Assembly: GCA_900551775.1 (NCBI GenBank)
Contig: URXI01000024.1
Coordinates: 1-25,603 of the forward strand
From: an uncultured Eubacterium sp.
Lineage (GTDB): Bacteria > Bacillota > Clostridia > Peptostreptococcales > Anaerovoracaceae
Direction: 5' to 3'
Length of the DNA: 25,603 nt
Below are positions 1-7,559 of this stretch, piece after piece; the stretch's first letter is position 1; each line of letters starts with the position of its first letter. The position numbers and the translations under genes are program-made. The notes under the pieces are model-generated. The model was not told where the DNA came from and made no database searches. It saw only the letters and a list, made by a program, of their open reading frames with translations.

Positions 1-393
1 TTGTGCCATGAGAAAATAACAAATACCAGAAAAGATTATCTGCACAAGATGTCACATGAGATTATCAGCGAAAACCAAGTGATAGTTTCGGAAAATCTGC
101 AGATAAAAAATATGGTAAAGAATCATCATCTGGCAAAGTCCATAAGTGATGTATCATGGTACGAACTGACAAGGCAGTTAGAATATAAAGCGAAGTGGAA
201 TGGCAGGGAGTATATCAGGATAGATACATTCTATGCCAGCAGCCAGCAATGTTCGGCTTGCGGATACCAAAATACAGAGATGAAAGATTTGTCAATAAGA
301 GAATGGTTGTGTCCTGTTTGCGGTGCAAAGCATGATAGAGACATCAATGCGGCAAAGAATATACTGGCAGAGGGATTAAGACATATAGCATAA
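1..393 (+). CDS. tnpB: TnpB (IS605 OrfB) RNA-guided nuclease, C-terminal part
   Basis: This is the C-terminal 130 residues of TnpB, the RNA-guided DNA endonuclease of IS200/IS605 elements and the ancestor of Cas12. The window cuts the 5' end, so the TTG at base 1 is not a real start. Visible parts are the RuvC-II glutamate (E31 of the fragment, in SENLQIKNM), a zinc ribbon with CSAC (C84, C87) and CPVC (C104, C107), and the RuvC-III motif HDRDINAAKN (catalytic Asp about D112). The two catalytic residues and four cysteines that can be seen are intact, so the protein may be active if the missing half is sound. The stop at 391-393 is followed at once by the structured right end, the usual tnpB arrangement. 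The family call is firm; activity is inference. Confidence 0.93.
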   Translation: MCHEKITNTRKDYLHKMSHEIISENQVIVSENLQIKNMVKNHHLAKSISDVSWYELTRQLEYKAKWNGREYIRIDTFYASSQQCSACGYQNTEMKDLSIREWLCPVCGAKHDRDINAAKNILAEGLRHIA

Positions 394-499
394 GAAAATA
401 GATAGGGCAGGGACTGCCCGAATTAACGCCTGTGGAGATAGTAGGTTGCGAGGTCTGCGAAGCAGGAAGCCCATTGGGTTTAGACAATGGGTAGTTCAC
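394..499 (+). ncRNA. Omega RNA (reRNA) scaffold 3' part / element right end
   Basis: TnpB uses an RNA made from the 3' end of its own gene and the element right end; its guide is copied from the DNA just outside the element. Here the non-coding right end folds into a GGGCAG-GGA-CTGCCC hairpin (405-419), a small CTGC-GAA-GCAG hairpin (455-465) and a 7-bp stem CCCATTG/CAATGGG with loop GGTTTAGA (470-491), and ends in TAGTTCAC at 499. The 5' end of the RNA probably lies inside tnpB and cannot be set by eye. The guide would begin at base 500, in the fic gene. Assignment rests on fold and position, which match known clostridial elements; no expression evidence is available. Confidence 0.72.
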
Positions 500-742
500 T
501 TCATCCATCCTTTTGCCGATGGGAATGGACGGACAGGCAGACTCTGGCATTCATTACTGTTACAAAGATGGCAGCCTTTTTTCGCCTGGCTTCCAGTAGA
601 AACGATGATTCATGAACACCAGGAAGCATATTATGAAGCCATCAATGCGTCCAACACAGCCGGAGAGTGTACCATATTTGTAGAGTTCATGCTTGGGATG
701 ATCAAGTCTACATTAGAAGAAATCGTAAGCAGCCAAAGTTAG
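500..742 (+). pseudogene. Fic-family protein, C-terminal fragment cut by IS605 element
   Basis: Fic-domain proteins transfer AMP or related groups to target proteins and often act in toxin-antitoxin or signalling roles. This 80-codon fragment begins exactly at the end of the IS605 right end. It carries the Fic signature HPFADGNGRTGRLW, with the catalytic His and the phosphate-binding DGNGR loop, then the usual C-terminal helices (PVETMIHEHQEAYYEAINAS). The N-terminal half of the Fic fold must lie upstream of the transposon, outside the window. An open frame from TTG 446 fuses element sequence to this fragment, but that is chance read-through. The stop is 11 bp before ruvC, so any transcript here would run into the ruv operon. 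Family is certain; activity is very unlikely. Confidence 0.9.
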
Positions 743-753
743 AAAGGATCAGA

Positions 754-1254
754 ATGCGTATATTAGGAATTGACCCGGGATACGCCATTTTAGGATGGGG
801 TGTTCTGGATATGAAGGGGAACCATTTTTCTGTAGTCGACTACGGCGCTGTGACCACCGATGCCAAGATGGAGATGCCGGTAAGACTGCAGCATTTATAT
901 ACACAGCTCACGGCCATCATAGAACAGTATCAGCCAGAAGAGGCTGCCATAGAAGAGCTATTCTTTAACAACAATGCCAAGACGGCCATCATGGTCGGAC
1001 AAGCCAGAGGCGTTGCTGTTTTAGCGTGCGTCAACGGCGGACTTGAGATCAGCGAATACACGCCCTTGCAGATCAAGCAGGCGCTGGTGGGCTACGGACG
1101 GGCGGACAAGAAGCAGGTGCAGGCCATGGTCAAAGCCGTGCTCAACCTGAGCGAAGTGCCAAAGCCGGACGATACGGCGGATGCAGTGGCGGCAGCCATC
1201 TGTCACGGCCATTCCGCGGGCAATCGAGTAAGAAAGTTATTGAAAGTCAAGTAA
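754..1254 (+). CDS. ruvC: Holliday junction resolvase RuvC
   Basis: RuvC is the endonuclease that cuts Holliday junctions symmetrically in the RuvABC resolvasome during recombinational repair. The 166-residue product has the normal family length. The start is ATG 754, preceded by AGAAAGGA at 741-748; a longer open frame upstream runs back into fic and is not used. Catalytic acidic residues are all present: D7 in GIDPG, E67 in AIEELFF, and D140 and D143 in DDTADA. The conserved VGQARGVA segment follows the active-site Glu. It lies 17 bp upstream of ruvA on the same strand and is the first gene of the ruvC-ruvA-ruvB-queA run. No separate promoter is evident between fic and ruvC. Confidence 0.98.
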   Translation: MRILGIDPGYAILGWGVLDMKGNHFSVVDYGAVTTDAKMEMPVRLQHLYTQLTAIIEQYQPEEAAIEELFFNNNAKTAIMVGQARGVAVLACVNGGLEISEYTPLQIKQALVGYGRADKKQVQAMVKAVLNLSEVPKPDDTADAVAAAICHGHSAGNRVRKLLKVK

Positions 1255-1271
1255 AGATTAAGAGGAAACAT

Positions 1272-1865
1272 ATGATTAGATTTATCAAAGGCATTTTTCA
1301 TCCGGGACTTTCCGGTTCTGTGATCATAGAGACAGCATCAGGATTGGGATTCGAAGTGAACATCCCTGCCAATTCCAGTCTTTACAAGAATCTGGAAGGT
1401 GAAGAGGTGAAGGTGTACACCTCCATGATTGTGCGGGAAGACGATGTCAGCCTCTACGGATTTTCCGACAAAGAAAACCTGGAGCTTTTCGAACTTCTCA
1501 TCACGGTCAACGGCATCGGCGCGAAGGCCGGCATGTCCATCATGAGCGCATTGCCGCCATCAGAATTGAAACGGGCCATCGCCATGGGAGATGTCAAAGC
1601 CATCTCTGCCGCCAACGGCGTAGGCAAGAAGACCGCAGAACGAGTCATTTTGGAGCTGAAGGACAAAGTGGGAAGCTTTGATGACGACATCCTAGCTGAA
1701 AGCGATGTCTTTGTTCCTGCCAGCGATGAACGAAGCGAAGCCGTCGCAGCGCTGATCGCATTGGGATACACCAAGAACGAGGCGGCAGGCGCCGTGGGCA
1801 AGGTCAAGAATGACGACCTCACCTGTGAAGAATACATCAAAAACGCACTGAAAAACTTATTTTAG
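1272..1865 (+). CDS. ruvA: Holliday junction branch migration protein RuvA
   Basis: RuvA is the tetrameric protein that binds the four-way junction, holds it open and loads RuvB rings. The 197-residue product is of typical length. The N-terminal OB-fold domain covers about residues 1-63 (MIRFIKGIF, YTSMIVREDDVSLYGF). Two helix-hairpin-helix motifs follow, at about 74-93 (VNGIGAK) and 112-132 (ANGVGKKTAERVILELK). A linker rich in Asp and Glu leads to the small C-terminal domain (about 150-197) that contacts RuvB; it includes the typical ALIALGYTKNEA segment. The ATG follows AAGAGGAAA at a good distance. It sits 17 bp after ruvC and 10 bp before ruvB, so the three genes are certainly co-transcribed. 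Confidence 0.98.
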   Translation: MIRFIKGIFHPGLSGSVIIETASGLGFEVNIPANSSLYKNLEGEEVKVYTSMIVREDDVSLYGFSDKENLELFELLITVNGIGAKAGMSIMSALPPSELKRAIAMGDVKAISAANGVGKKTAERVILELKDKVGSFDDDILAESDVFVPASDERSEAVAALIALGYTKNEAAGAVGKVKNDDLTCEEYIKNALKNLF

Positions 1866-1875
1866 AGGATAGATT

Positions 1876-2928
1876 ATGAACGAAGAGAGAATCACACAGT
1901 CCAGCGCCGCGCCGATGGAGGAGAAACAAGAAACCACCCTGCGGCCGCAGCATTTGGAGGACTTTATCGGACAGAAGACGGCCAAAGAGAATCTGAAGAT
2001 CTTTATCGAGGCGGCGAAGCTTCGAGGAGAACCGCTCGACCACGTGCTCTTTTACGGGCCGCCGGGGCTGGGCAAGACCACCCTGGCAGGCATCATTGCC
2101 AACGAGCTGGGGGTCGATATCAAAATCACCTCTGGCCCTGCTATTGAGAGAGCTGGGGATCTGGCCGCCATCCTGACCAACCTCAACGAGAACGACGTGC
2201 TCTTTATCGACGAGATCCACAGGCTCAACCGTTCCGTCGAAGAGGTGCTTTATTCTGCCATGGAGGATTTTGCCCTGGACATCATCATCGGCAAAGGGCC
2301 TTCGGCCAGATCTATACGTCTCGACATCGCCAAGTTTACGTTGATCGGAGCCACCACCAGAGCGGGCAGTCTCTCTGCGCCGCTGCGGGACCGTTTTGGC
2401 GTCATCAGCAAATTCGAGTTATATGACAACGAGGAACTGGCTGAGATCATCAGACGGTCTGCAGGACTCCTCAACATAGAGACGGACGCGGACTCCCTTT
2501 ATGAGATGGCAAAATGCTCTCGCGGAACGCCTCGTGTAGCCAACAGGCTGCTGAAGCGGATCAGAGACTTTTCACAGGTTCGCGGAAGCGGTGTTATAGA
2601 CGCGGAAATCACGAAAAAGGGACTGGCTGCTCTGGGCGTAGATGAGCTGGGCTTGGAACGGCTCGACAGAGAGATTTTGACCACGATTATTGAACGCTTC
2701 AATGGCGGTCCTGTGGGAATCGACACGATTGCGGCATCGATTGGGGAAGAACGGGTCACCATCGAGGATGCTTACGAGCCTTACTTGATTCAGTCCGGGC
2801 TCTTGTACCGCACCCAAAAGGGAAGGATGGTATCCCAGCTGGGTTATAGACACATGGGCCTTGACTTTCCTGGAACAGAAGACGAAGCAGATCCAGAAGA
2901 AGACGCTGTCCAAGAAAAATTATTTTGA
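1876..2928 (+). CDS. ruvB: Holliday junction branch migration DNA helicase RuvB
   Basis: RuvB is the hexameric AAA+ motor that drives branch migration at Holliday junctions together with RuvA. The 350-residue protein shows every expected element: Walker A GPPGLGKTT (61-69), Walker B LFIDEIHR (109-116), sensor 1 GATTRAG (158-164), the SAPLRDRFG arginine-finger region (168-175), sensor 2 SRGTPRVANRL (216-225) and the C-terminal winged-helix domain ending in EPYLIQSGLL...GYRHMGL. The ATG at 1876 follows TAGAGGATAGATT. The last 20 residues are acidic and variable, which is normal. The downstream queA is 21 bp away on the same strand. Confidence 0.98.
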   Translation: MNEERITQSSAAPMEEKQETTLRPQHLEDFIGQKTAKENLKIFIEAAKLRGEPLDHVLFYGPPGLGKTTLAGIIANELGVDIKITSGPAIERAGDLAAILTNLNENDVLFIDEIHRLNRSVEEVLYSAMEDFALDIIIGKGPSARSIRLDIAKFTLIGATTRAGSLSAPLRDRFGVISKFELYDNEELAEIIRRSAGLLNIETDADSLYEMAKCSRGTPRVANRLLKRIRDFSQVRGSGVIDAEITKKGLAALGVDELGLERLDREILTTIIERFNGGPVGIDTIAASIGEERVTIEDAYEPYLIQSGLLYRTQKGRMVSQLGYRHMGLDFPGTEDEADPEEDAVQEKLF

Positions 2929-2949
2929 TAGTAGAACGGAGCATATAGA

Positions 2950-3993
2950 ATGAAGATAGATGAATTTGATTACGAACTGCCCAAGGAGCTGATTGCACAG
3001 AAACCGTCAGAAAAGCGGGACGTCTGCCGTATGATGGTTCTGGACAGGCAGAGGGGCACCATTACCCATAAACATTTTTTTGATGTGATAGATTATTTGA
3101 ATCCGGGAGATTGCTTAGTTTTGAACAATTCCAAGGTACTGCCGGCAAGGCTCTTTGGAGAAAAAGAAGGCACAGGAGCAAAAATAGAGTTTTTGCTGAT
3201 CAAGAGACTTGCGGGCGACAGGTGGGAAACCATGGTAAAACCTGGAAAGCGCCTAAAACCGGGGGATTCTGTCGTTTTTGGTGAAAATTTTCGGGCAGAT
3301 ATTCTGGATTACGGCCCGGATGGCACCAGGATTGCTGAGTTCCACTACGAAGGCATCTTCATGGAGCGTCTGGAAGAACTGGGCAAAATGCCTCTGCCGC
3401 CATATATCGAGCGGGAGAGCACGTTAGAAGATAAGGATATGTACCAGACGGTCTACTGCAAAGAGGAAGGCTCTGTGGCGGCGCCGACGGCGGGGCTGCA
3501 TTTTACGGAAGAACTGTTGCAAAAGGCCCAGGATAAGGGGGTCAAACTTGCCTATGTGACGCTCCATGTTGGAATCGGGACTTTCCGTCCGGTCAAATGT
3601 GAGAACGTAGAAGACCATCACATGCACTTTGAGGAATATTTTGTTGATGAGGAAACGGCAAAGACCATCAACGAGACGATCCTTGCGGGGGGCAGAATCA
3701 TCTCTGTGGGGACAACGTCGACCAGAACTTTGGAGAGTGCGGCCTATCACGACGAGACCTCCGGTAAGAATCTGATCCGGGCAGGAGAGGGAAGCACGGG
3801 CATCTTCATTTACCCGGGATATGAATACAAGGTGGTGGATGCCCTGATCACCAACTTCCATCTGCCCAAGTCCACATTACTGATGTTGATTTCAGCTCTT
3901 TACGATAGAGAAAAAATCCTGGAAGCCTATCAAGCTGCCGTGGAAGAGAAGTATCGGTTTTTCAGCTATGGGGATGCCATGCTGATTCAGTAA
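2950..3993 (+). CDS. queA: S-adenosylmethionine:tRNA ribosyltransferase-isomerase QueA
   Basis: QueA transfers and isomerises the ribosyl part of S-adenosylmethionine onto preQ1 in tRNA to give epoxyqueuosine, a late step of queuosine synthesis. The 347-residue protein is full length and has the family blocks: FDYELPKELIAQKP at the N-terminus, VLNNSKVLPARLFG, SVAAPTAGLHFT, VTLHVGIGTFRPV, SVGTTSTRTLES and ALITNFHLPKSTLLML near the end. The ATG follows AACGGAG. It ends the housekeeping operon here. In many Clostridia tgt (queuine tRNA-ribosyltransferase) and yajC come next, but this window instead passes into accessory genes, so tgt would have to be elsewhere. Confidence 0.98.
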   Translation: MKIDEFDYELPKELIAQKPSEKRDVCRMMVLDRQRGTITHKHFFDVIDYLNPGDCLVLNNSKVLPARLFGEKEGTGAKIEFLLIKRLAGDRWETMVKPGKRLKPGDSVVFGENFRADILDYGPDGTRIAEFHYEGIFMERLEELGKMPLPPYIERESTLEDKDMYQTVYCKEEGSVAAPTAGLHFTEELLQKAQDKGVKLAYVTLHVGIGTFRPVKCENVEDHHMHFEEYFVDEETAKTINETILAGGRIISVGTTSTRTLESAAYHDETSGKNLIRAGEGSTGIFIYPGYEYKVVDALITNFHLPKSTLLMLISALYDREKILEAYQAAVEEKYRFFSYGDAMLIQ

Positions 3994-4157
3994 GTGAAAA
4001 TTTGAGCGGAGAAGGAACCTGTTGCGAAATAGGTGTTTAAAGTTGGACTTATAGATTGAAAAGACAATTGTAAAGAAATGCATGATAACTGTTGCTGATG
4101 GAAAACAGTATAGTAAACTTCAGAAGTATGAGAAATAATACAATGGTGAAGATTAGA

Positions 4158-4187
4158 TTGACGTGGTGGCGATTTGTACGCCATTAT
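4158..4187 (+). promoter_or_regulatory. Possible promoter for the AlbA_2-type regulator gene
   Basis: In the 224-bp gap after queA a TTGACG element (4158-4163; 5 of 6 to the consensus) lies 18 bp before CATTAT (4182-4187; 4 of 6), about 30 bp ahead of the ATG at 4218. The match is modest. It is the best candidate in a gap that otherwise shows no clear terminator and only an 18-codon open frame (4081-4137) with no recognisable similarity. Confidence 0.3.
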
Positions 4188-4217
4188 TGAGCTTGAAATA
4201 AATAGGAAGGTGACAAT

Positions 4218-5660
4218 ATGACCAGAGAGGAAATTCTTGCAGGTGAATCCAAGAATATGGAATTTAAGGTAAGCCGTCCAGAGAAAAGTATAAAATATAT
4301 GAAGTCCGTTGTAGCTTTTGCCAATGGAAAAGGTGGGCGCATTATCTTTGGAATTGATGATGAAACAAGAGAAATTGTTGGTATTCCGAAAGAAAATGTT
4401 TTTCGTGAGATGGACGCAATCACTAATGCAATTTCTGATAGCTGTGAGCCAGTGATTGTTCCTGACATTTACCTGCAGACGATTGATGATAAAAATATTA
4501 TCATTGTGGAAATAAGTTCTGGAAAGCAAAAGCCGTACTACATTAAGCCGGATGGTATTACAGAGGGCGTTTATGTGCGCGTGTCAGGGACTTCCAGAAA
4601 GGCTGACCGGTCTATGACGCAGGAACTGTATTACGAATCCGAGGGACGTTCCTATGATACTGTGATTCGTAGAGATGTGCCGATATCGGATGAGGAAATT
4701 GAAAAACTTTGCATAGAGATGAAGCAGGTGGCACTTTCAAAATGTAAAGATAATATGCAGCGGGTAAATGTAAAGGATGTGACAAAAAATATTTTGCTGA
4801 GTTGGGGCGTTCTTGCGGAGGATGAAGATGGAAGTATTCATCCAACTAATGCGTACATTTTTTTGACGGGGCAGGATGCGTTCCTGTCCAAAATCCAGTG
4901 CGGTATGTTCAAAGGAATGACTCGTGCAGTTTTCGTGGATAAGCGAGAATATGGAGGACCGCTGTGGCAGCAGGCTGAGGAAGCATTTCAATTTGTGCTT
5001 CGGAACATTCGCCTTGGAGCCAGAATTGAGGGACTGTATCGTCAGGATATTTATGAGCTCCCGCCAGACAGTATTCGAGAGCTTATCATCAACGCCATAA
5101 TGAATTGTAGTTTTCTGCAGTCGTCACATATCCAGGTGGCTATTTTTGATGATAGATTGGAAATTACCTCGCCAGGCGGACTGATGCCTGGAGTTACCAT
5201 TGACCGGATGAAGGAAGGCTATTCTCAAATTAGAAATCGTGCACTGGCCCATGCATTTTCCTATATGAATTTGATTGAAGGCTGGGGAACGGGAATTCCG
5301 AGACTCCTTCGCGAGATGAAAGAGTATGGACTTGCCGAGCCTGAATTTGTGGATATGGAAATTGCACTGCGGATTAACCTGTATAGGGCAAAGACTGGCA
5401 CTAAAATTAGCGGAGAAACTGACACTAATACAGAAAATGGCGAAGAAACTAACGTGGTAACTGGCGAAGAAAAAAATACAAGAAGCAGAATATTGACAGA
5501 AATAAAACGTAATCCGTTTATTACGCAAAAGCAGTTGGCTGAAAAAGTTGGATTATCATATAGTGGTATTCGATATGCTATGAGGCAATTACAGGATGAG
5601 GGGATTCTGAAAAGGAGTGGCTCAACCAAGAAAGGCCAGTGGATCATTCAAAAAAGCTGA
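4218..5660 (+). CDS. AlbA_2 (Schlafen-like) domain / GHKL-like / winged-helix regulator
   Basis: This 480-residue protein belongs to the family often annotated as ATP-binding or putative DNA-binding protein with an N-terminal AlbA_2 (Schlafen AAA_4) domain. That domain spans about 1-135, with the typical ESKNMEFKVS, VVAFANGKGGRIIFGIDD and YVRVSGTSRKAD blocks. A middle region at about 285-375 looks like the GHKL-type ATPase fold of these proteins (IRELIINAIMN, FDDRLEITSPGGL, GWGTGIPRLLREM). A C-terminal winged helix covers about 425-478 (ITQKQLAEKVGLSYSGIRYAMRQLQDEGIL). The usual HRDY segment after the NA(L/I) helix is replaced by NCSFLQ, so nucleotide binding may be altered. The ATG follows AGGAAGGTGA. 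It is probably a transcription regulator, common in accessory regions; its target cannot be seen. Confidence 0.82.
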   Translation: MTREEILAGESKNMEFKVSRPEKSIKYMKSVVAFANGKGGRIIFGIDDETREIVGIPKENVFREMDAITNAISDSCEPVIVPDIYLQTIDDKNIIIVEISSGKQKPYYIKPDGITEGVYVRVSGTSRKADRSMTQELYYESEGRSYDTVIRRDVPISDEEIEKLCIEMKQVALSKCKDNMQRVNVKDVTKNILLSWGVLAEDEDGSIHPTNAYIFLTGQDAFLSKIQCGMFKGMTRAVFVDKREYGGPLWQQAEEAFQFVLRNIRLGARIEGLYRQDIYELPPDSIRELIINAIMNCSFLQSSHIQVAIFDDRLEITSPGGLMPGVTIDRMKEGYSQIRNRALAHAFSYMNLIEGWGTGIPRLLREMKEYGLAEPEFVDMEIALRINLYRAKTGTKISGETDTNTENGEETNVVTGEEKNTRSRILTEIKRNPFITQKQLAEKVGLSYSGIRYAMRQLQDEGILKRSGSTKKGQWIIQKS

Positions 5661-5890
5661 ATACGGAACAAACCTTCGTGTTTACAACCTTGATACACAC
5701 ACCTTGGACATCGCCTGTTGTTATATAGGTAAATTTATGCGGTTAGAAGCGATAAGGCAAGGCGATCTCATCGTCCTTACGAATATCAAGGACGAGAGAA
5801 GAAAATAGGTCTTTGCTAAAATCGAAGACGACAATTTTCATTGGCAGGACGCACCCTAAAAGATGACGGTGAATGGATGGTTCGTTTTGA
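5661..5890 (+). pseudogene. Degraded fragment of a small beta-rich protein
   Basis: Right after the regulator gene the sequence reads as a protein fragment with clear coding character: YGTNLRVYNL, then GDLIVLTNIKDERRK, a TAG stop, VFAKIEDDNFHWQDA in the same frame, then a frameshift into KDDGEWMVRFDLY. The last piece ends where the next pseudogene begins. The alternating charged and aromatic pattern resembles small lipocalin-like or DUF1579-type proteins, but I cannot assign a family with confidence. At least one stop and one frameshift are needed to follow it, and no start is seen. It is a relic. Confidence 0.5.
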
Positions 5891-6585
5891 TTTGTACAGA
5901 AACTTGCTGATTTCTTTGCAGCGAATTACCCTGACTTAAAAGGGTTCAATCGCCGTGGACTTTACAGAATGAAGCAGTTTTATGAGTTTTACAAGGACAA
6001 TGAAAAAGTGTCACCACTGGTGACACAATTGAATTGGACGAACCATCTCAAAATTATGTCTGCGTGTAAGACTATGGAAGAACGCATATTCTATATGAAT
6101 ATGTGCATTAAAGAGCGTCTCTCTAAAAGAGAATTAGAGAGACAGATTGACTGCGGGTATTACGAAAGATATATGTTGTCACAGAAACCACTGACACCTG
6201 CCATTGAAGAATCAAAAAAAGCAACAGGAAATGTTTTTCTTGATCATTATGTACTTGATTTTCTTGATGTGCCAGATACTGTTTCTGAGCGTGATTTGCA
6301 GAAGTCTATTATACGAAATCTGAAAGATTTTATTCTTGAAATTGGCAAGGACTTCACTTTCATCGGAGAAGAATACCGTGTGCAGGTCGGAAATCACGAC
6401 TACTATATTGATTTGCTGTTTTACCACAGAGGACTTTCATGCCTTGTAGCATTTGAACTGAAAATCGGGGAATTTAAGCCGGAATATGTTGGTAAGATCA
6501 ATCTATACCTTTTGATAAGAAGCTGCTGCAGAAAAAGTTAAAGGAATATATCGAATTAGCAGGAACGGTCTCTGACGAGGAGTAA
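5891..6585 (+). pseudogene. DUF1016/YhcG-type PD-(D/E)XK nuclease, broken
   Basis: The readable part closely matches the DUF1016 (YhcG) family of putative PD-(D/E)XK nucleases common in accessory and defence regions. The N-terminal DUF1016_N part is cut: the frame opens after a TGA at 5888-5890 with FVQKLADFFA, and the first ATG is 5969. The nuclease domain is well preserved (YYIDLLFYHRGLSCLVAFELKIG; D148, E163 and K165 counted from ATG 5969). After GKINLY the normal 50 or so residues are missing. The sequence jumps by about 6505 into another frame that reads IPFDKKLLQKKLKEYIEL and ends at TAA 6583-6585, the true family C-terminus. So it has 5' truncation plus an out-of-frame internal deletion. 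Loss of function is likely. Confidence 0.85.
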
Positions 6586-6618
6586 AAACGGATATTTGAA
6601 TGGAGGGAATAGAGTAAT

Positions 6619-7056
6619 ATGTGTATAGAATGTTATGCTGATAAAAATAGAATAACTCCATTATTAAATCCGATGGATTGTTTAGAAAATCATACCCAGT
6701 ATATATGCGGAACTTGCGGACGGTGTATTTGTATTGAACATGACCCTAAACGAGGATTACAGCGCTGGAATTTTCCTTTTAAGTCACTGGAAATTGCAAA
6801 ATTATATTTGCGTACCGCTGATTACAGCATGAAAAAGCCGTGTGGTATTTATGAGATAAGAAGTGACAATGGCAGACTATCATATAAAATCTTTGCTGGC
6901 AGCGAGGACTTGGAGCTATATCTAAAGAAGAATAAAGGAAAAACGTGTGAAAGCATGTCACCTGTTTTCATTACCCAAGAATACAGCGAATATGAAAATA
7001 CGCAGATACGGAAACTGACTCCAGATGAAATACAAAAATATCTGTCAGAACGATAA
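6619..7056 (+). CDS. Cys-rich conserved hypothetical protein
   Basis: This 145-residue protein has a Cys-rich N-terminus (MCIECYADKN, MDCLENH, YICGTCGRCICIEHD) that probably forms a zinc-binding knuckle. A mixed domain with conserved-looking phrases follows (RWNFPFKSLEIAKLYLRTADY, CGIYEI, LSYKIFAGSEDLELYLKKNK) and it ends RKLTPDEIQKYLSER. I recognise it as a recurrent small protein of clostridial accessory regions without a known function. The ATG has GGAGGG upstream at about 6602-6607. A decayed second copy of its C-terminus lies at 11480-11575. It is followed by a DUF3795 gene in the same direction, which suggests co-transfer. Confidence 0.72.
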   Translation: MCIECYADKNRITPLLNPMDCLENHTQYICGTCGRCICIEHDPKRGLQRWNFPFKSLEIAKLYLRTADYSMKKPCGIYEIRSDNGRLSYKIFAGSEDLELYLKKNKGKTCESMSPVFITQEYSEYENTQIRKLTPDEIQKYLSER

Positions 7057-7103
7057 AACATCGTTTGGTTTGGGCGTTTAAAGTTGGAAAGGGGCAATGG
7101 TTT

Positions 7104-7535
7104 ATGAAAATGCCAACAGAAAATATCGATACAATCATGTTCGCCCCTTGTGGAATGAATTGCAAGGTCTGCTATAAACATTGCTATCACAAAAAGCCAT
7201 GTGCCGGGTGCCTGAACAGCGATATGGGAAAGCCGGAACATTGCCGTAAATGCAAGATCAAAGATTGTATCAAAGACAAAGGGTTATCCTTTTGCTTCGA
7301 GTGTTCCGACTATCCATGCAAGCTGATAAAGAATCTTGAGAAAAGTTATAACAAGAGATATCAGGCAAGTCTTATGGAAAACAGTGAGTTTGTTCGTCAG
7401 CACGGATTAGAAGCGTTTATGGAACAGCAGAAAGAAAAATATACCTGTTCAAAATGCGGCGGTATTATTTCCATTCATGACAGGGAATGCAGCGAGTGTC
7501 AAGAAAAGATGGATGATGAAACGTCTGGTTTATAG
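7104..7535 (+). CDS. DUF3795 domain-containing Cys-rich protein
   Basis: The protein is 143 residues from ATG 7104, chosen over an upstream in-frame start at 7065 because GAAAGGGG sits about 9-16 bp before it. It contains 16 cysteines. The DUF3795 pattern is clear: APCGMNCKVCYKHC, PCAGCLNSD, HCRKCKIKDC, then FCFECSDYPC. A second zinc-ribbon pair lies near the C-terminus (CSKCGG, ECSEC). The family is widespread in anaerobes and has no known function; the cysteines suggest metal binding. A near-copy of the last 30 codons occurs at 8587-8688, pointing to a local duplication. It lies in a same-strand row of small genes. Confidence 0.85.
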   Translation: MKMPTENIDTIMFAPCGMNCKVCYKHCYHKKPCAGCLNSDMGKPEHCRKCKIKDCIKDKGLSFCFECSDYPCKLIKNLEKSYNKRYQASLMENSEFVRQHGLEAFMEQQKEKYTCSKCGGIISIHDRECSECQEKMDDETSGL

Positions 7536-7559
7536 GATTTGAAGTTGTGAGGAAGAACT

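Larger units (their letters stand above)
1..499 (+). mobile_element. IS200/IS605-family element, right portion
   Basis: This is the right-hand part of an IS200/IS605-type transposon; the left end lies outside the window. It holds the C-terminal half of TnpB and then about 105 bp of non-coding right end. That right end contains three hairpins: GGGCAG/CTGCCC at 405-419, CTGC-GAA-GCAG at 455-465 and CCCATTG/CAATGGG at 470-491. It stops with the sequence TAGTTCAC at 492-499. From base 500 the sequence reads directly as a Fic protein in mid-domain, which fixes the element boundary at or within a base or two of 499. These elements move as single strands by a Y1 transposase (TnpA) and make no target duplication. 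No TnpA is seen here, but it could lie upstream. Confidence 0.85.

Noticed and set aside
446..742. Open frame from TTG 446 making a 98-residue protein
   Set aside because: Its first 18 codons are transposon right-end sequence; only the part from base 500 is homologous to Fic. It is treated as a truncated gene.
4081..4137. 18-codon open frame after queA
   Set aside because: No ribosome site or similarity; could be chance or a relic too short to assign.
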